This document shows, piece by piece, positions 1 to 10,256 of a stretch of DNA of 35,117 bases. The notes beneath the pieces were generated by a model. It had not been told where the DNA came from. It saw only the letters and a program-made list of their open reading frames with translations, and made no database searches. The DNA lies in contig JAGCBE010000473.1 in the NCBI GenBank assembly GCA_017652345.1, positions 1 through 35,117 of the forward strand, in the 5' to 3' direction. Numbering within the stretch: the stretch's first letter is position 1; each line of letters begins with the position of its first letter. The stretch comes from Methanobrevibacter sp. GTDB lineage: Archaea; Methanobacteriota; Methanobacteria; Methanobacteriales; Methanobacteriaceae. A program made the position numbers and the translations under genes.

Positions 1-141
1 AGAATCGTGTTTACGTCAATAACGTCCATATTTCATACAGCCCTTGCACAATGTTTAGGTCAAGTTAAAAAACGACTATCAGTATCATTGGCACACTCCA
101 TTAAACCTATCCATTCTTTATTAAGATAACCATTACTTGAG
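1..141. repeat. Terminal direct repeat, left copy (circularisation overlap)
   Basis: This stretch is identical to 34977-35117. The gene covering it continues in frame from base 1 to base 34976 when the ends are merged, so the repeat is an assembly overlap of a circular molecule and not a biological terminal repeat. The length of 141 equals a common maximum assembler k-mer, which fits (inference). Confidence 0.95.
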
Positions 142-674
142 TCATAAGTTCAAGCGTAATTAAAATAAAACGTTCATTGGCAGAAAACATTATACAAACC
201 ATCTTCCACGATTTCCAAACAAGTGGTGTGTTTCTTTTTAAAGATTGCTGGTGTTTGAGTATTAGGATTAAATCATTGATATTCATATTCAAAATCTCAT
301 TCTACAAGCTTATATTGTGGATTATTGTGTATTTCGTTACTAAAAGCTCAAGCCTTCCAACGTGAATCCTCTATTGCGTATGGATATCATGCTATATTAT
401 TTCGATCTGCTCTCTCCCATTTTGCTTTTATAACAGGTATTTCTTGTATAGTAGGTTGATTATTAGGAGTCGACTGAATATCACTCCATCATTTCAAAAC
501 GATTTGGGAAAATCATGTCTTTTTATTAACATCTCTAAAGTTCCACTTGTCCCCTTGTAATCAAGGTCTTAGTTTGAAACCGTTCTCATCTCTTGGTCGG
601 TTACTATCTCCAAATACTGCATCATCTCCATTATTGAAGTTATTTCAATACTGTTTCCCACTATATACTATCAT
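1..674 (-). CDS. C1q-like receptor-binding/tail protein (N-terminal part; continues at 34976)
   Basis: This is the first 224 codons of a 258-residue protein whose remainder is at 34976-34874. The start ATG overlaps the upstream stop as ATGATAG (7-nt overlap), which suggests coupled translation. The N-terminal ~140 residues are polar and aromatic-rich (MIVYSGKQYGNNFN) and unfamiliar. From about residue 150 the pattern GLYNVFCQGTFYFN, a later LKLLPYASLQQ segment and the terminal GVYFCIAVTKLG resemble the beta-strand order of C1q/TNF-like trimeric heads found on phage fibres. About a dozen glycines are TGA. As the last gene of the structural operon it is a good candidate for the host-binding tip. 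The C1q assignment is by eye. Confidence 0.6.
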
Positions 675-2959
675 CTGTTCCTTTGGTTAGCAACTAAATC
701 TACGGTAAAGAGTTCAGGAGTCCCTGTATTATTTCCTTTCCCTATCACTTTGATTTGTAAGGTATGGCTCTTTGGTAAGTCAAGAAGATTATTCAAGTTA
801 TGGAATCTATATTCTCCTTCTTTGTATCCATCAGCTGTAATCTCTCCAATATATCTGAAATGATGATATTCTTCATACGTAGCCCACGTGTTCCACTGCT
901 CTCCTTCTTCATCGTAGTATAAGAGAGTTTTGCTTGTTGAGTTAGTTTGTACAGGTAAATCTCCTACAAGTTTAAAGGTATATTCATCTCAATGGTTTTC
1001 TACATACTCTAAATAATAATCTCCATTAGTTCCGTTAATCTTGAAATGGTTTGTGATGTAATCCATAGATCATGGATTTTCTACCTTAAAAGTCCAAAAC
1101 GTGTAATGATTAGCATTTCATCGGAATTCCAAAGAACATGATTTATTAGGGATTTTATAAGAAAGATATAAATCTGATTCTTCTTTCTCTAAAAGATGAT
1201 TTCCAATAGCGATAGGATATTCAGCCTCTCGGTTGAGAAAGTTTTTCTTTGTTTCTGCATCTTGATAAGTTGTGGTATAATGATAGGTAGTTTCTACTCA
1301 TCAGACCGTTTCTGTTATTGAATAGAACACGATTAAATCATCTCATTGAACTTTTATTCAAGTAATCGTTCAAGGAACGTCTAAAATAAAACTTCCTCCT
1401 TTACCACCATAGGTTTGTCAGTATTCAAAGATTCTATTATCTTCTGTTGCAAGGATCAGATTTCATTTATATTCTACCATCATTCCGTTGAATCTGTATT
1501 GTTCATCAGTATCGATAAAGTCTACTCCATCTTTTCTATTTCATCAGATAAGAGGTGCTAATTCTTGACCATTGAATACTCGTAATTGACTTACTCCTCT
1601 GTCTTCTCCTACAAGATAAAGCAGATAATCAATATTCATTGCTCCTTTAAAAGTGCATCAGTAAGCAATATAAGGAGTTCCTTTTCATCATGTAAGATAA
1701 CAAGGGATAATATAACCGTTTCAATCTTGATTACCTATCATTTGGACATTTTCATTCCATACGATCATATCGATTACATCCATAGTAGTTGAGTTTTCCC
1801 AAGCCATAGACTGTTGTAAATCCCATTGAGGTATATGTTGTCTTTTATCGTTCAAGATCCATTGATATCCCCAATTATAAAGAGTTTGTTGAGTGGATCA
1901 TTTCATTCGTTTATACTCTCAAACATCTTTGAGTTTTCTATTACTTATAGGAAGATAAGTATAATACTCATTGTGGTCTCACAAGACATAATCATCTGCA
2001 TCATTGCTAAGATGTAACCTTTGTAAAGTTCATTTTTCAGGTCATCATAATACTCATATAAAAAGGGTTCATCATGTCCACTTATATGATTCAGTATTTC
2101 TTTTTTTTCGCTCAAAATATAATCTAATTTGATATTTTCATCTTCAAAAAGGTCATAAATTAGGTAATGGGATTACTAAACCGTCATATAAATTATACGT
2201 GTCTCAATATTGTTGTGTAGGAGTTGAATCAAGAGTTGATAAAATAGCATCATCTTGTGCATCATAATAATATTTTGGAAGATAAAAATCTATACCTCGT
2301 AAATATATGTCACATTCACAATTACTTGGGACTGTTTCATCTGCATAAATAGTAAGATATTGATTTCAAAAATGTCACGTTTCATACGTTATATCTATAT
2401 ATCAAGTGTCATTAGTTGAACTAACTTGTTTATAACGATATCATTGGTGTAAATAATTATCAGAATAAGTTTGATATTCATCAGAGTATGTTGTGTCTTG
2501 TTTTAAATTACCTTTAGATTCCAATATTTTTTCTACTGCATACGGTGCTTTGTTATAAGTATAGCTTGCTCTATCACTAAACACCGTAAAATTTTTCCAT
2601 TCTCAATTTTCGTATTGAACCGTCATGTCTTGTGTTGTTCATCGCTGAGCGTTATTATAAGTCCCATCAAGTCCGTCATACGCTATTTGATATGCTATAA
2701 ATCAAGCAGGGACATCTTTTAGCAAGGTATCATTTTCATACACTTTACCATCAGTTTTTAAACATAACACTCCATCATCATAAATTACATCAGCCCCACT
2801 TTGAGTTGGTGCAGTCCATGCTGTTCATTTTACACTTTTACTACTTGAAAAAATGTCTAAGTTTTTACTCCTTAGACATCAAGGTTGTGATGAATACTTA
2901 TCTGTTTGTTGTCAAGCAGGTATTCATGAAGTCATGATATTAAGATTATCTATTGCCAT
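668..2959 (-). CDS. Large tail/neck virion protein (763 aa)
   Basis: The 763-residue frame is closed only if roughly 40 TGA codons are sense. They fall in turns such as YGGKGGSFILDVPG, typical for glycine, while Trp is written TGG (AWTAP, YNWGYQW). Position between the head-tail adaptor and the receptor-binding protein, the many short beta-like blocks (YLVGEDRGVSQLRVFNG, NLILATEDNRIFEYG) and the length suggest a tail-hub or DNA-stabilisation protein with a propeller-like middle, comparable to P22 gp10. No catalytic motif was seen. Its ATG shares one base with the upstream stop (TAATG) and its stop overlaps the next start (ATGATAG), so the three genes are probably translated in series. Function is inferred from position and texture. 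Confidence 0.6.
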
Positions 2960-3633
2960 TAGTATTGGATATTAGAATAATAAATACATTGAACTCTTTG
3001 TGAAATGTATCTTTTCATTTCTTCTTTTCTTTGCTCATATAAGTTTCTGCATCTATCAGATTTATCAAAGTCTTGTTTATGTTCTCGGAGTTCTGCTTTT
3101 AGTCCCCACTCTAAAACATTTGCAAAGTCTTTTAAATCTTCATGTCATGGAAAGATAACATCATCAGTATCTGTAAGAGCAACGTCAAGGATTGCTTCGA
3201 TTCCTTCTACTTGTAATCATGCGGTTATGTTTTCCGTAGGAGTTCGGTTAAGAAAGATATGGTTGTCTTTGAGAGTATATCATTTTACGCCACTTTCTTC
3301 TTCAAGAGATGATAATTCTTTAAGGATCTCAATATTCCCTTCTGAATCAATCAATGAAACTCTTTTAATCTTTGCTATTCAAGGAACATAAACAATATTC
3401 CCTTCTCCATCTACGTATTGAGTTTGTTCTCTTTCTACTTTATATTCTCTTGCTCCTTCTTGAATATCAGTATTCCAATAAGTCCAAAAATAATCTTCCT
3501 GAGTTGTTACAATCATTCTATACAATTCTTTATACATAGCATTGAATTTTCTCAATGCTTTTTCATAAGAATAGTTTGCTTTTGAAGTGTTTGTATCTTC
3601 GTAAGCCTCATCAAAAATATCTTCTATTGTCAT
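2959..3633 (-). CDS. Head-tail adaptor / neck protein
   Basis: 224 residues. The helical N-terminus (MTIEDIFDEAYEDTN, then a YEKALRKFNAMYKELYRMI helix) leads to a beta region with GAREYKVE, then VPGIAKIKRVSLID, an LNRTPTENITAGLQVEG hairpin and a C-terminal helix bundle. This order matches portal-bound adaptors of the P22 gp4 / HK97 gp6 type, which seal the portal after packaging. ATG at 3633 is chosen over a TTG 18 bases upstream. It follows the capsid gene after a 75-bp gap with a weak hairpin and is coupled to the next gene through TAATG. Four glycines are TGA. Confidence 0.65.
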
Positions 3634-3674
3634 CTCAATAATAAATAACAAGTTAAAACATACTATTTATTAAA

Positions 3675-3698
3675 GAGGAGGAGAGATTTCCTCCCCTC
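3675..3698 (-). terminator. Weak terminator/attenuator after capsid gene
   Basis: An 8-bp G/C-rich stem (3678-3685 with 3691-3698, one G-U pair) with a 5-nt loop lies just after the capsid stop. On the minus strand it is followed by CTCTTTAATAAAT, a poor U-tract. It could trim tail-gene expression relative to capsid. Confidence 0.5.
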
Positions 3699-3708
3699 AA
3701 TAATAGAA

Positions 3709-4572
3709 CTAAGCAATAGTTGTAATTTCTGCTTTGTAAAGTTGTTCTCCGTTTTGATCAAATACTTTTCCTCCGTGAGCAACTTGTCCTAAAATGTTGT
3801 AATACATTCCAGCTTCAGCTTCAGTTACTTTTGCTTTTACTAATTGTCTTACGTAGTTGTAAGCTTTTGCTCTGAAAGCATAAACATTTGTTGAAGTGAT
3901 AAGATTTGATTCAAAGATAGAGAATCCTGCGAATTTTCCTAAGAATCCTTCGATTACAGCATCTGCTCCTACTTCTGTTCCACCTAAAATTCAAGCTTGG
4001 CAGATTACAGCAGAAACATCAGGAGAAACTACAAGGATTCTGTTATCCATAGGAACATCTTTTTTAGAAAGACTTGTTCTTAATCCCATAATGTCTTTTG
4101 CAACTGTTGAAACTGACATTGAAGCAATAGTTGTTACTTGGCTTGAATGTGTAGTAAAGTATGCGTCCAACATTGTGATGATTGAAGATTCAACAGCGTT
4201 GTCAATTCCTTCCATAAGATCTTTCATTCTCTCTCCTGAAATAGAGTAAAGAGTCTGAATATCTTCAAGGTCAGAGAATTTTTCTCTGTATTGATGTAAT
4301 TTGTTGATTACAAGATCAGAGTGAGTGATTGCTCTATCACTTGCAGTAATGTCAGCACAAGAAGTAGCTTTAATATCTCCACTGTTTAAAGCTGAAACAT
4401 CAGTCAAAGTAATTTTTGGACTTACAGGAACTGAAATAGTATCTCCTGCTTGTTTTAAAATTCCTTCGAATTCATAGTTAGCGAATCTCATGAAAGGTTT
4501 TCTTGGAGTGTCGCTCATTTTTCTTCTTAATTCAGCAGCAACGACTGCTCTAATTTTATCTGTATTAGCCAT
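3709..4572 (-). CDS. Major capsid protein (HK97-fold)
   Basis: 287 residues starting MANTDKIRAVVAAELRRKM. It has the layout of short P22-type/HK97-fold coat proteins: an N-terminal arm, a P-domain-like stretch with KAGDTISVPV-type strands, a long central helix (MEGIDNAVESSIITMLDAYF), LVVSPDVSAVICQA, then GGTEVGADAVIEGFLG and a strand FAGFSIFESN before the C-terminus. The TGA at codon ~195 gives CQAGILGG. It sits directly after the scaffold-like gene and before the adaptor, the standard head order. Codon use is very regular, as expected of the most abundant virion protein. Confidence 0.8.
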
Positions 4573-4634
4573 AGTTATAAATAGATTAAATAATAAATAA
4601 GTTTTTGTTTTCTTTCTTCCTTTTAGTCTGTTTT

Positions 4635-4802
4635 CTATTCTTTAGACTGCACCTTTGCTTTACCTTCTTTGATCTGCTTTTCTATTTCAAGAAATTCTTC
4701 TCTTGGAAGGATAGCAAGTTCTTCTTCAGTCCAAATTTTAACGTTGTTTTTTGTTTCTTTTGTTTCTTCAACAACATCTTCTTCTTTCTTTTTGAATACC
4801 AT
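4635..4802 (-). CDS. Small charged protein between scaffold and capsid (55 aa)
   Basis: MVFKKKEEDVVEETKE opens a 55-residue protein that is about half Lys and Glu and has a single Trp (VKIWTEEELAILPREEF). It is placed between scaffold and capsid. Head decoration or an assembly chaperone would suit the position, but no family is recognised. No TGA codons are present, so its frame holds under any code. Confidence 0.6.
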   Translation of the reverse strand: MVFKKKEEDVVEETKETKNNVKIWTEEELAILPREEFLEIEKQIKEGKAKVQSKE

Positions 4803-4820
4803 CGGTTTTAAATAAAAGAA

Positions 4821-5351
4821 CTAAATAATTTTTACTTCTCCTTTCTCTACCTTGCTCGCTATCACTCCATAAGCAGTAGGATTTTTCTCTGCAAGGTCAG
4901 CGATTTCCTCGTAAGAATACTCTTTCTTTTCAAGAGTGTTCTCTGTTTTCTCCCTTCAAGGATTAGGATTTACACTTACTGTTTCTGTTTCTTGTTGGTA
5001 ATCAGAAATCTTGTAAGCTTGTTCCCATGAAAGATCAGGATACTTCGCTTTCACTGTTTTGATTTCTTCCGGAATTTCGTCAAATCAGTGTTTTGATGAG
5101 AAAGTGATTTCTTCTCTAATTTGATTAGCCATAGCCTCTTTATCCACTTCTACGCCTTCCTTTTTAGCAAGGTCTAATTGTTTAAAAGCTTCTTTGGTTT
5201 GTTTCTTTTTCTGATCGTATTTCTCTTTAGATACGTAGTTACTTTCTACTTCTTCTTTAGAAACATACTTCTCAGATACTTCTTCCTTAGAGATAAAGTC
5301 TTCCTCATTGAAGTCCTTTTCTGTTCCGTCTTCATACACGATTTTAGCCAT
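4821..5351 (-). CDS. Probable scaffolding protein
   Basis: 176 residues, strongly acidic and basic, with a repeated KEEVSEKYVSKEEVESNYVS block and a Lys/Glu coiled-coil before residue 90. The C-terminus (residues ~130-176) is helical and basic, typical of scaffold coat-binding ends. It lies between portal and capsid, where podoviruses and siphoviruses place scaffold. TGA occurs at codons 89 and ~128. The start is preceded by the leader TTAAACTAAACAAACG and no Shine-Dalgarno. Assignment rests on position and composition. Confidence 0.65.
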
Positions 5352-5385
5352 CGTTTGTTTAGTTTAAGAGATAAAAAAGTGTTAA

Positions 5386-5661
5386 TTAGTGGTCACCCTC
5401 CACCGATATATCAGTTGAATTACTGATCCTTGTTAAGAGATAGTCTGGGATCTGTAAAAAGTCTTCAATAAATTCCAACTCTTTCAGTTCCATATCTCTT
5501 TGATTATAGATGGTCTTACTCCTATCAGCATTTACTCACGATAGAACGCCAGCTTTTAAAATTTCTTTCCTTTCTTCTAAATAGTCTTTGATAAAACCTC
5601 GAAATTCTGAAGTCTTACCATCTTTGATTACTCATATCTTATTGGAATTGAGATACATCAT
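5386..5661 (-). CDS. Small protein overlapping portal 3' end (91 aa)
   Basis: Starts MMYLNSNKIGVIKDGKTSEF inside the last codons of the portal gene in another frame (23-bp overlap), and ends before the scaffold gene. Residues 20-80 form likely amphipathic helices (FIKDYLEERKEILKAG, DMELKELEFIEDFLQI). Two glycines are TGA. The tight coupling to portal suggests a head-assembly helper. No family recognised. Confidence 0.65.
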
Positions 5662-7624
5662 TTCAATTAGTAGGTCATAAAGCTTGAGGTTGTGATTGCT
5701 CTTGGTTATTCTGTGAAATGTAATTACTTACAAGCTGATTCTGTGAAGCTTCATTTCCTCCTTGTTGCATTCACTGCATCATTGCTTGTTGCTGTGCTTG
5801 TCATGAAAGGATTAAAGCTTGTTTTCTTTTCATGATCGCTTTTGTCTTTGCTTTGCTATCTATTGCCTTTTCATAGACTTGGATATAAATCTTGTGATTT
5901 TCTCCCATATCTGTGATAGGTCAAACATCTTCTCCATTGTTTAACAATTCAAGGTCAAGCATTGCTTTATCATATTCAGGAGGGAAATCATAAATCTGAT
6001 TTACAAGCTCGCTATCCATTCCCATTACATTAGCAAATTCTCTTGTAAGTTGGATCTTTCAGAATTCGTTTGCTTGTTCCATTAAAGGTTGATAACTTGC
6101 CATAAATGCACTCTTTTGACTTTCTGCTCTTTCTTGACTATCAAGAACAGTGATAATACTTAAATGTAAATCTCTTTTAGTGTCTAAGTCTTTTCACATG
6201 ATCGTATAAGTCACATTTCAGAAACCACTATTCAATACAATGTTCTTTTGTGATTTCATTTTGAAGTTTTTCTGATAGCTTCTATACCATAAAACGTCCC
6301 AATATTTCTTTTCTCATCGTAAGAATACTTTGAAAATAGTTGAAAGTCTGACATTTTGATTAGCTTGTAATAATTGACTTTGAGTAGCGGTAATAGTTTT
6401 TGCATATACTCCGATACTTTGCTCATCAAATCCGATTTCTTTTGTTGATTTAGCGTCGATCATGTTTTTAAGATTATATCCATCTCCATTTCATGAAGTT
6501 TGCGTTTGTATATTCTCTATGATTTTTCTACTCTCTAAATTTCACTTTGCAGGAACAAATTTTCTTTTTCCTAATTTTCTATGAGCCAACTCTTTTCAAT
6601 CTACTACATCAGAGTTATAGATTGTGATTCAACTAAAGACTTCTTCATGGATTTTATCAATGAGAAGATTCATAACCTTTTCTTCTGAATCTTGATTATC
6701 TTTTGCTAAATCTCCTACACATAATCCATAAGGATCTCATTTCTTTGGAAGTAACCAACTATGAACTACAGGACAAGGAATCGTTGTTGGGTCTTTCTTT
6801 TCTTCACTTCTTACAGCTTCTATTTCTTCACATCTTACAAGTAATGTTCTATCATTAGCCCATTCTGTAAGATACCATCTACCGTTAAACTTTGTGAAAT
6901 GTCTATAAACAGAATATTCTTTTAATGGAGAAGTGAACGTATTCCATGTTTCATCGATTCCGTAACCATCAGCCCATTGAAGAAGTTTAGAGTAATATCA
7001 GTCTTTGAGTTTTTCTTTTAATTGCTCCAATTCTTGATCTGTTAGCATTAACTCCTTATTGTTGTATAACTCATTGATTTCTCATTCAGTGAGAACAAGT
7101 TCAAATCAATGGAAGTTAAAACCTTTTACCACATCAAAGTAAGGATCAGGAATCCAACACATAGGAGAATAAAGTTTTTTCTTTGGAGATTCTGTTATTT
7201 TATCCCAACCTTCATCAACTGCTAAATAAATTCCATAATCGACTTCATCTGAAATCTTTTGATAGGTTATTTGTTCCTCATCTAATTCCTCGAAGTCAAA
7301 CTTTAAGAGTTTATTCCATGTTTTAGCATATTCATCATCTCCTCTTTTCCTTCCTTGAAATTCTACAAGAGGTCTGTTTTTATATAATGCAGAGATGAAA
7401 AGATTTCTATAAGTATACATACTTTTACATTTTACCGTTTCTCCATCATCAACCTCTTTTCAATCTACATTATAACTTTTGAGATATTTTTGTAAGATAG
7501 GTCTTTTCTCCATAGCAATACTTGCTCATGCTGTATATTCTTTTTCTACCTTATTTCTTATATCTTCATAATCTCGACCTTTGATTTTGTCAATCATTTT
7601 CTTTGTTATAAAGTTATTTACCAT
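5639..7624 (-). CDS. Portal protein
   Basis: 661 residues, first gene behind late promoter 7659-7686. The size and layout fit portal proteins: an N-terminal helical wing, Trp-rich middle (SPMCWIPDPYFD, WNTFTSPLKEYSVYRHF), a clip/stem region, the long tunnel helix around SQLLQANQNVRLSTIFKVF, and a Gln-rich C-terminal tail of barrel type (QQQAMMQGMQQGG). It is followed by scaffold and capsid, the canonical order. About 15 glycines are TGA. It forms the dodecameric ring through which terminase threads DNA. ATG at 7624 follows the leader TTTAAAACAAACAAC rather than a Shine-Dalgarno site. Confidence 0.8.
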
Positions 7625-7658
7625 GTTGTTTGTTTTAAAGTATCAAATATTTATGGTC

Positions 7659-7686
7659 AGTATAATCAAAATTTCAAAATTGGCGG
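7659..7686 (-). promoter_or_regulatory. Late promoter copy c (portal/head operon)
   Basis: On the minus strand CCGCCA, exactly 16 nt, then TATACT preceded by TGAT. It is one of five copies with identical spacing and lies 35 bp upstream of the portal ATG. Confidence 0.75.
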
Positions 7687-7689
7687 AAA

Positions 7690-7730
7690 ATAAAATAAAA
7701 AAATCTGACTCTTATTTTCAGCCAGACTTT
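7690..7730 (-). terminator. Terminator after large terminase
   Basis: Minus-strand hairpin TCTGGCT/AGTCAGA (7704-7726) followed by a long T-run. It lies just upstream of late promoter c, so it separates the terminase and head units. The sequence AAAAAAATCTGACTC is nearly repeated at the 21.6-kb terminator. Confidence 0.8.
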
Positions 7731-7770
7731 TCTTCTCTTTTTTACCTTTTTTTATAGAAAAAACGTCAAA

Positions 7771-9060
7771 TTATCGTGAATCTATAATCTTCCCTTTTTT
7801 TACGTTTCACTCAAACACTTCACAAACCACAGCTAAATATCTAAAAGCATCAGATGAGTGAGAGCTTCGGTCATGCTCTGGTCATTTAAAAGAAGTTCTT
7901 TTCTCGTCAAACTCTTTGTGATAGTTCTTCAAACACTTTCGCCCTCGTTCTGTTTTCTCTTTATCAAAATAACATCTCGGAAGGATCGCTCTTGCAGAAT
8001 TGATTCAATCTAATACTGAAAGTTTAGGGACAATTTGAACATCATTGAATCAATATTCATACATCTTTTCTTCTACAGTCTTTCATGTCTGCAAACTTCT
8101 TGCTTGTGCATCGTGTGGAAGTCGCACCGTTCAATATCTATAACCTTTCTCTTTTAAAATTCCTACATAGTGAGAAAGTCATTCTCCGTTATTCTCATAA
8201 TGGTCTATTACTCTGATTTCCCTTCCCATGATTTGAAAAAACCAAATAGCCGTTGAGTCATTTATTCCTAAATCTCGCACTGTATAAACATCAAGAGCAG
8301 GATCATAAGGGACTTTTGTTCTTTGTCCATTGTTCTCTAATTGTGATAATATTTCAGCATAATAACTACCATTGATTCAAGCATCAAAGGAGCAGTAATA
8401 CTCTTGTTGGAAAATTGCATCATTACCATTTTTCTGAATGATTTCTTGCCTTTCTGCATTTAATACTTCATCACTTATTGCTTTTGTATCTTCTACCGTT
8501 TGAATAGATACAATCCGTTGGTCGTTTTCTTTTGCCATATCTAAGAGTTCTTTTGCATGATTATCTCATCTTGGAGTGAAGTTGAAGATTGCTCGTCCTC
8601 CATTTTCTGCTAAGATAGGTCTTAGAAAATCCCAAACAACAGGACTCTGTAAAGAATATTCAGAGAAAACAATTCAAATAGGATTTGTTCCAACAATGCT
8701 ATCTACATTATCAGATCAGATAATCTGGATAATACTTCCATTGATTAGTTCAATTTTCATTTCTGTATCGTTTTTTCTTGATACGACTTGATCCGGAATA
8801 TGTTTAATAGTTTTCCAACCATCTTTATCGATTCCATCTCGGACAGCTTTCTTTCATTGTGAGTAAGTAGGAAACACGTAGTAATAAATTCCTACAATTT
8901 CCATTGCTTTTTTCACAATTACGTTAAAACAAGCTTTATCTTTTCAAGCTCTACGATGCCAAACCATGATAATTCTTTTTACTCCGTTATCTATTGCTTT
9001 AAAGATAGGAAGTTGATACTCTCTCGGAGTGAAGTGATAAGGTATAGTTATTTCTGCCAT
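7771..9060 (-). CDS. terL: Terminase large subunit
   Basis: 429 residues. The ATPase domain has Walker A VWHRRAGKDKACFN at residues 33-46; the invariant Gly39 is the TGA codon at 8944-8946. Walker B reads GIVFSEYS with the catalytic Glu. The nuclease half shows VYTVRDLGINDSTA with the metal-binding Asp, a second acidic cluster near DGINSARAIL, and HDRSSHSSDAFRYLA near the C-terminus, as in the Terminase_6/RNase H fold. It packages DNA through the portal. It overlaps the small subunit by 13 bp, so the two are coupled. This is the clearest proof in the window that TGA means glycine. Confidence 0.93.
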
Positions 9061-9482
9061 TCTTCATTATCTTTATATGAAACTACTTTAATTTGTATTG
9101 TTGCGTCTTGTTCTACTTTATCAATATACATTTTATGATACTTTCCTAATTTCTCTAATGCACTATTTACATTCTTTAAGTCATAAATCTTTTGTTTGTT
9201 CCCTTTCAGTTCTATTTCTTTTCTTCACATTCAGATTTCTACTATCTCTTGTAAATTCTTTAAAACATAATCCACTCAAACATCTAATTTTTCTACTTTC
9301 TTTTCTGCTTTGCTTCATAAGAACTCTTGAATACCATCTTTTACCAACAAGCGAGGTCAAGCCTTATTTGCTGTTTTGTCGCTTACTCAGTATATTTTCT
9401 TATAAGCATCTGTTGCATTGAAGCTTTTCAGATACTCTAAGCAAAATAGTTTTTGTTTTTCTGTTAGTTTTTCTTTCTTCAT
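9048..9482 (-). CDS. terS: Terminase small subunit
   Basis: 144 residues. The start MKKEKLTEKQKLFCLEYLKS and the following NATDAYKKIYGVSDKTANKAG are the Terminase_2-type helix-turn-helix that recognises the packaging site. The middle (VDYVLKNLQEIVEIG) is the oligomerisation helix and the tail is basic. It is the first gene after late promoter d and overlaps terL. Glycines in YGVSDK and GVDYV are TGA. Confidence 0.85.
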
Positions 9483-9510
9483 GTTGTTTAGTTATTAGAT
9501 AAACACTTGT

Positions 9511-9538
9511 ATTATAATTCATTTTTGATTTTTGGCGA
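9511..9538 (-). promoter_or_regulatory. Late promoter copy d (terminase operon)
   Basis: Minus strand TCGCCA, 16 nt, TATAAT preceded by TGAAT. It lies 28 bp upstream of the terS ATG and back-to-back with a forward promoter at 9551. Confidence 0.75.
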
Positions 9539-9550
9539 TAAAAATAATAC

Positions 9551-9580
9551 TTGACATTAAAGATAAAATAATTATATAAT
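9551..9580 (+). promoter_or_regulatory. Strong sigma70-type forward promoter
   Basis: TTGACA, 18 nt, TATAAT, a near-perfect housekeeping promoter that reads rightward into the 46-residue gene at 9626. It does not resemble the phage late promoters, so the host polymerase could use it in the prophage state. Confidence 0.75.
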
Positions 9581-9625
9581 ATCAAACAAATACAAATAAA
9601 TTACTAACCATCTAAAGATTAGATT

Positions 9626-9766
9626 ATGGATAAAATGGATCTCTGGGCGTGTAGGGGATGCTTCTTCTTGTTCGGTCTATGGTTTCTATCTGACGAATGT
9701 TACAAGATGGGAGCATTTTGTGTTATTCTCACTATTGTATTTTCGATAATGAAACCAAAAAAATAG
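9626..9766 (+). CDS. Small membrane protein (46 aa), moron-like
   Basis: MDKMDLWACRGCFFLFGLWF begins a 46-residue protein with a Trp/Cys-rich first hydrophobic stretch and a second one (GAFCVILTIVFSIM) before a KPKK tail, so it is probably a two-span inner-membrane protein. It has a private consensus promoter, no obvious Shine-Dalgarno, and a terminator 20 bp downstream, all on the strand opposite its neighbours. That layout is typical of morons expressed from a prophage. No TGA codon is used, so it reads the same in any host. Confidence 0.65.
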   Translation: MDKMDLWACRGCFFLFGLWFLSDECYKMGAFCVILTIVFSIMKPKK

Positions 9767-9787
9767 ACTAAGCCCGTAGTAGAATGA

Positions 9788-9817
9788 GGAGGTGCTGTTG
9801 CAGTGCCTCCTTTTTTT
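9788..9817 (+). terminator. Terminator of the 9626 gene
   Basis: Ten-pair stem GGAGGTGCTG/CAGTGCCTCC (two G-U pairs), three-base loop and seven T. Confidence 0.85.
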
Positions 9818-9830
9818 AGTTTAAAACAAA

Positions 9831-9852
9831 AAAGAGGATCTTACACCTCTTT
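9831..9852. terminator. Bidirectional terminator
   Basis: AAAGAGG/CCTCTTT stem with A/T runs on both sides. It ends the short minus-strand transcript from 9916 and backs up the forward terminator. Confidence 0.75.
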
Positions 9853-9909
9853 TCTGACAAAAACTAAACTCGAAGAAACGAAAGAAAACGAGTAGCTACA
9901 TAGAGTAGC
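9831..9909 (-). ncRNA. Short late RNA (~80 nt)
   Basis: Late promoter e points into only about 80 bp before the terminator at 9831-9852. The only reading frame is 15 codons (ATG at ~9903). A dedicated late promoter for so short a transcript suggests a regulatory RNA or micro-peptide. Existence is inferred from promoter and terminator alone. Confidence 0.45.
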
Positions 9910-9910
9910 A

Positions 9911-10234
9911 TTAGTAGTATAATCATTTTATAGAATTTGGCGATAAACTCTTTTTAATTTTATCTTTAATTCTTTTGAGGATATTATCAATAATAGTATG
10001 ATGGACTCATAAAAGGTAAGATATTTTTCTTGCTGATAATGTTCATCAATCGTATTCGTATTCAAAAAAGAGATTAAAAATCTGATCATACATTGAGTTT
10101 CTTTCTTCTCTTGAGTAATACCTTTCAAATTTAATAATGCCTTTTATTTCATAACAAAGAGTAGTGCCTAAAAGAGTTTCTTTTTCTGATAGTTTTCATC
10201 TCTTGAATAAGTGTTTACAATTATTTCAGATCAT
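9911..10234 (-). CDS. HTH DNA-binding protein, candidate late regulator
   Basis: 107 residues, MIGNNCKHLFKRGKLSEKET at the start. Residues ~70-95 (GTLSARKISYLLGVHHTIID then NILKRIKDKI) look like a homeodomain-type or sigma-region-4-like helix-turn-helix, with TGA supplying the turn glycine in YLLGVHH. The C-terminus is basic. It is the last gene of the 15-9.9 kb group, immediately before the terminase unit, and a late promoter lies inside its 3' end. Late regulators often sit here (lambda Q is the model), so an activator of the YCGCCA promoters is a reasonable guess, not shown. Confidence 0.65.
9916..9943 (-). promoter_or_regulatory. Late promoter copy e (short RNA)
   Basis: Minus strand TCGCCA, 16 nt, TATACT with TGAT before it. 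It lies within the last codons of the HTH gene. Confidence 0.65.
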
Positions 10235-10256
10235 GAAACTCTTATATAAAATAAAA

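Noticed and set aside
1..141. Biological direct terminal repeat (T7-like packaging end)
   Set aside because: It lies inside one continuous gene and has a typical assembler k-mer length; merging it makes the gene intact.
177..365. Many short forward frames across the minus-strand operons
   Set aside because: They are antisense shadows of long table-25 genes, lack ribosome sites, and carry no recognisable motifs.
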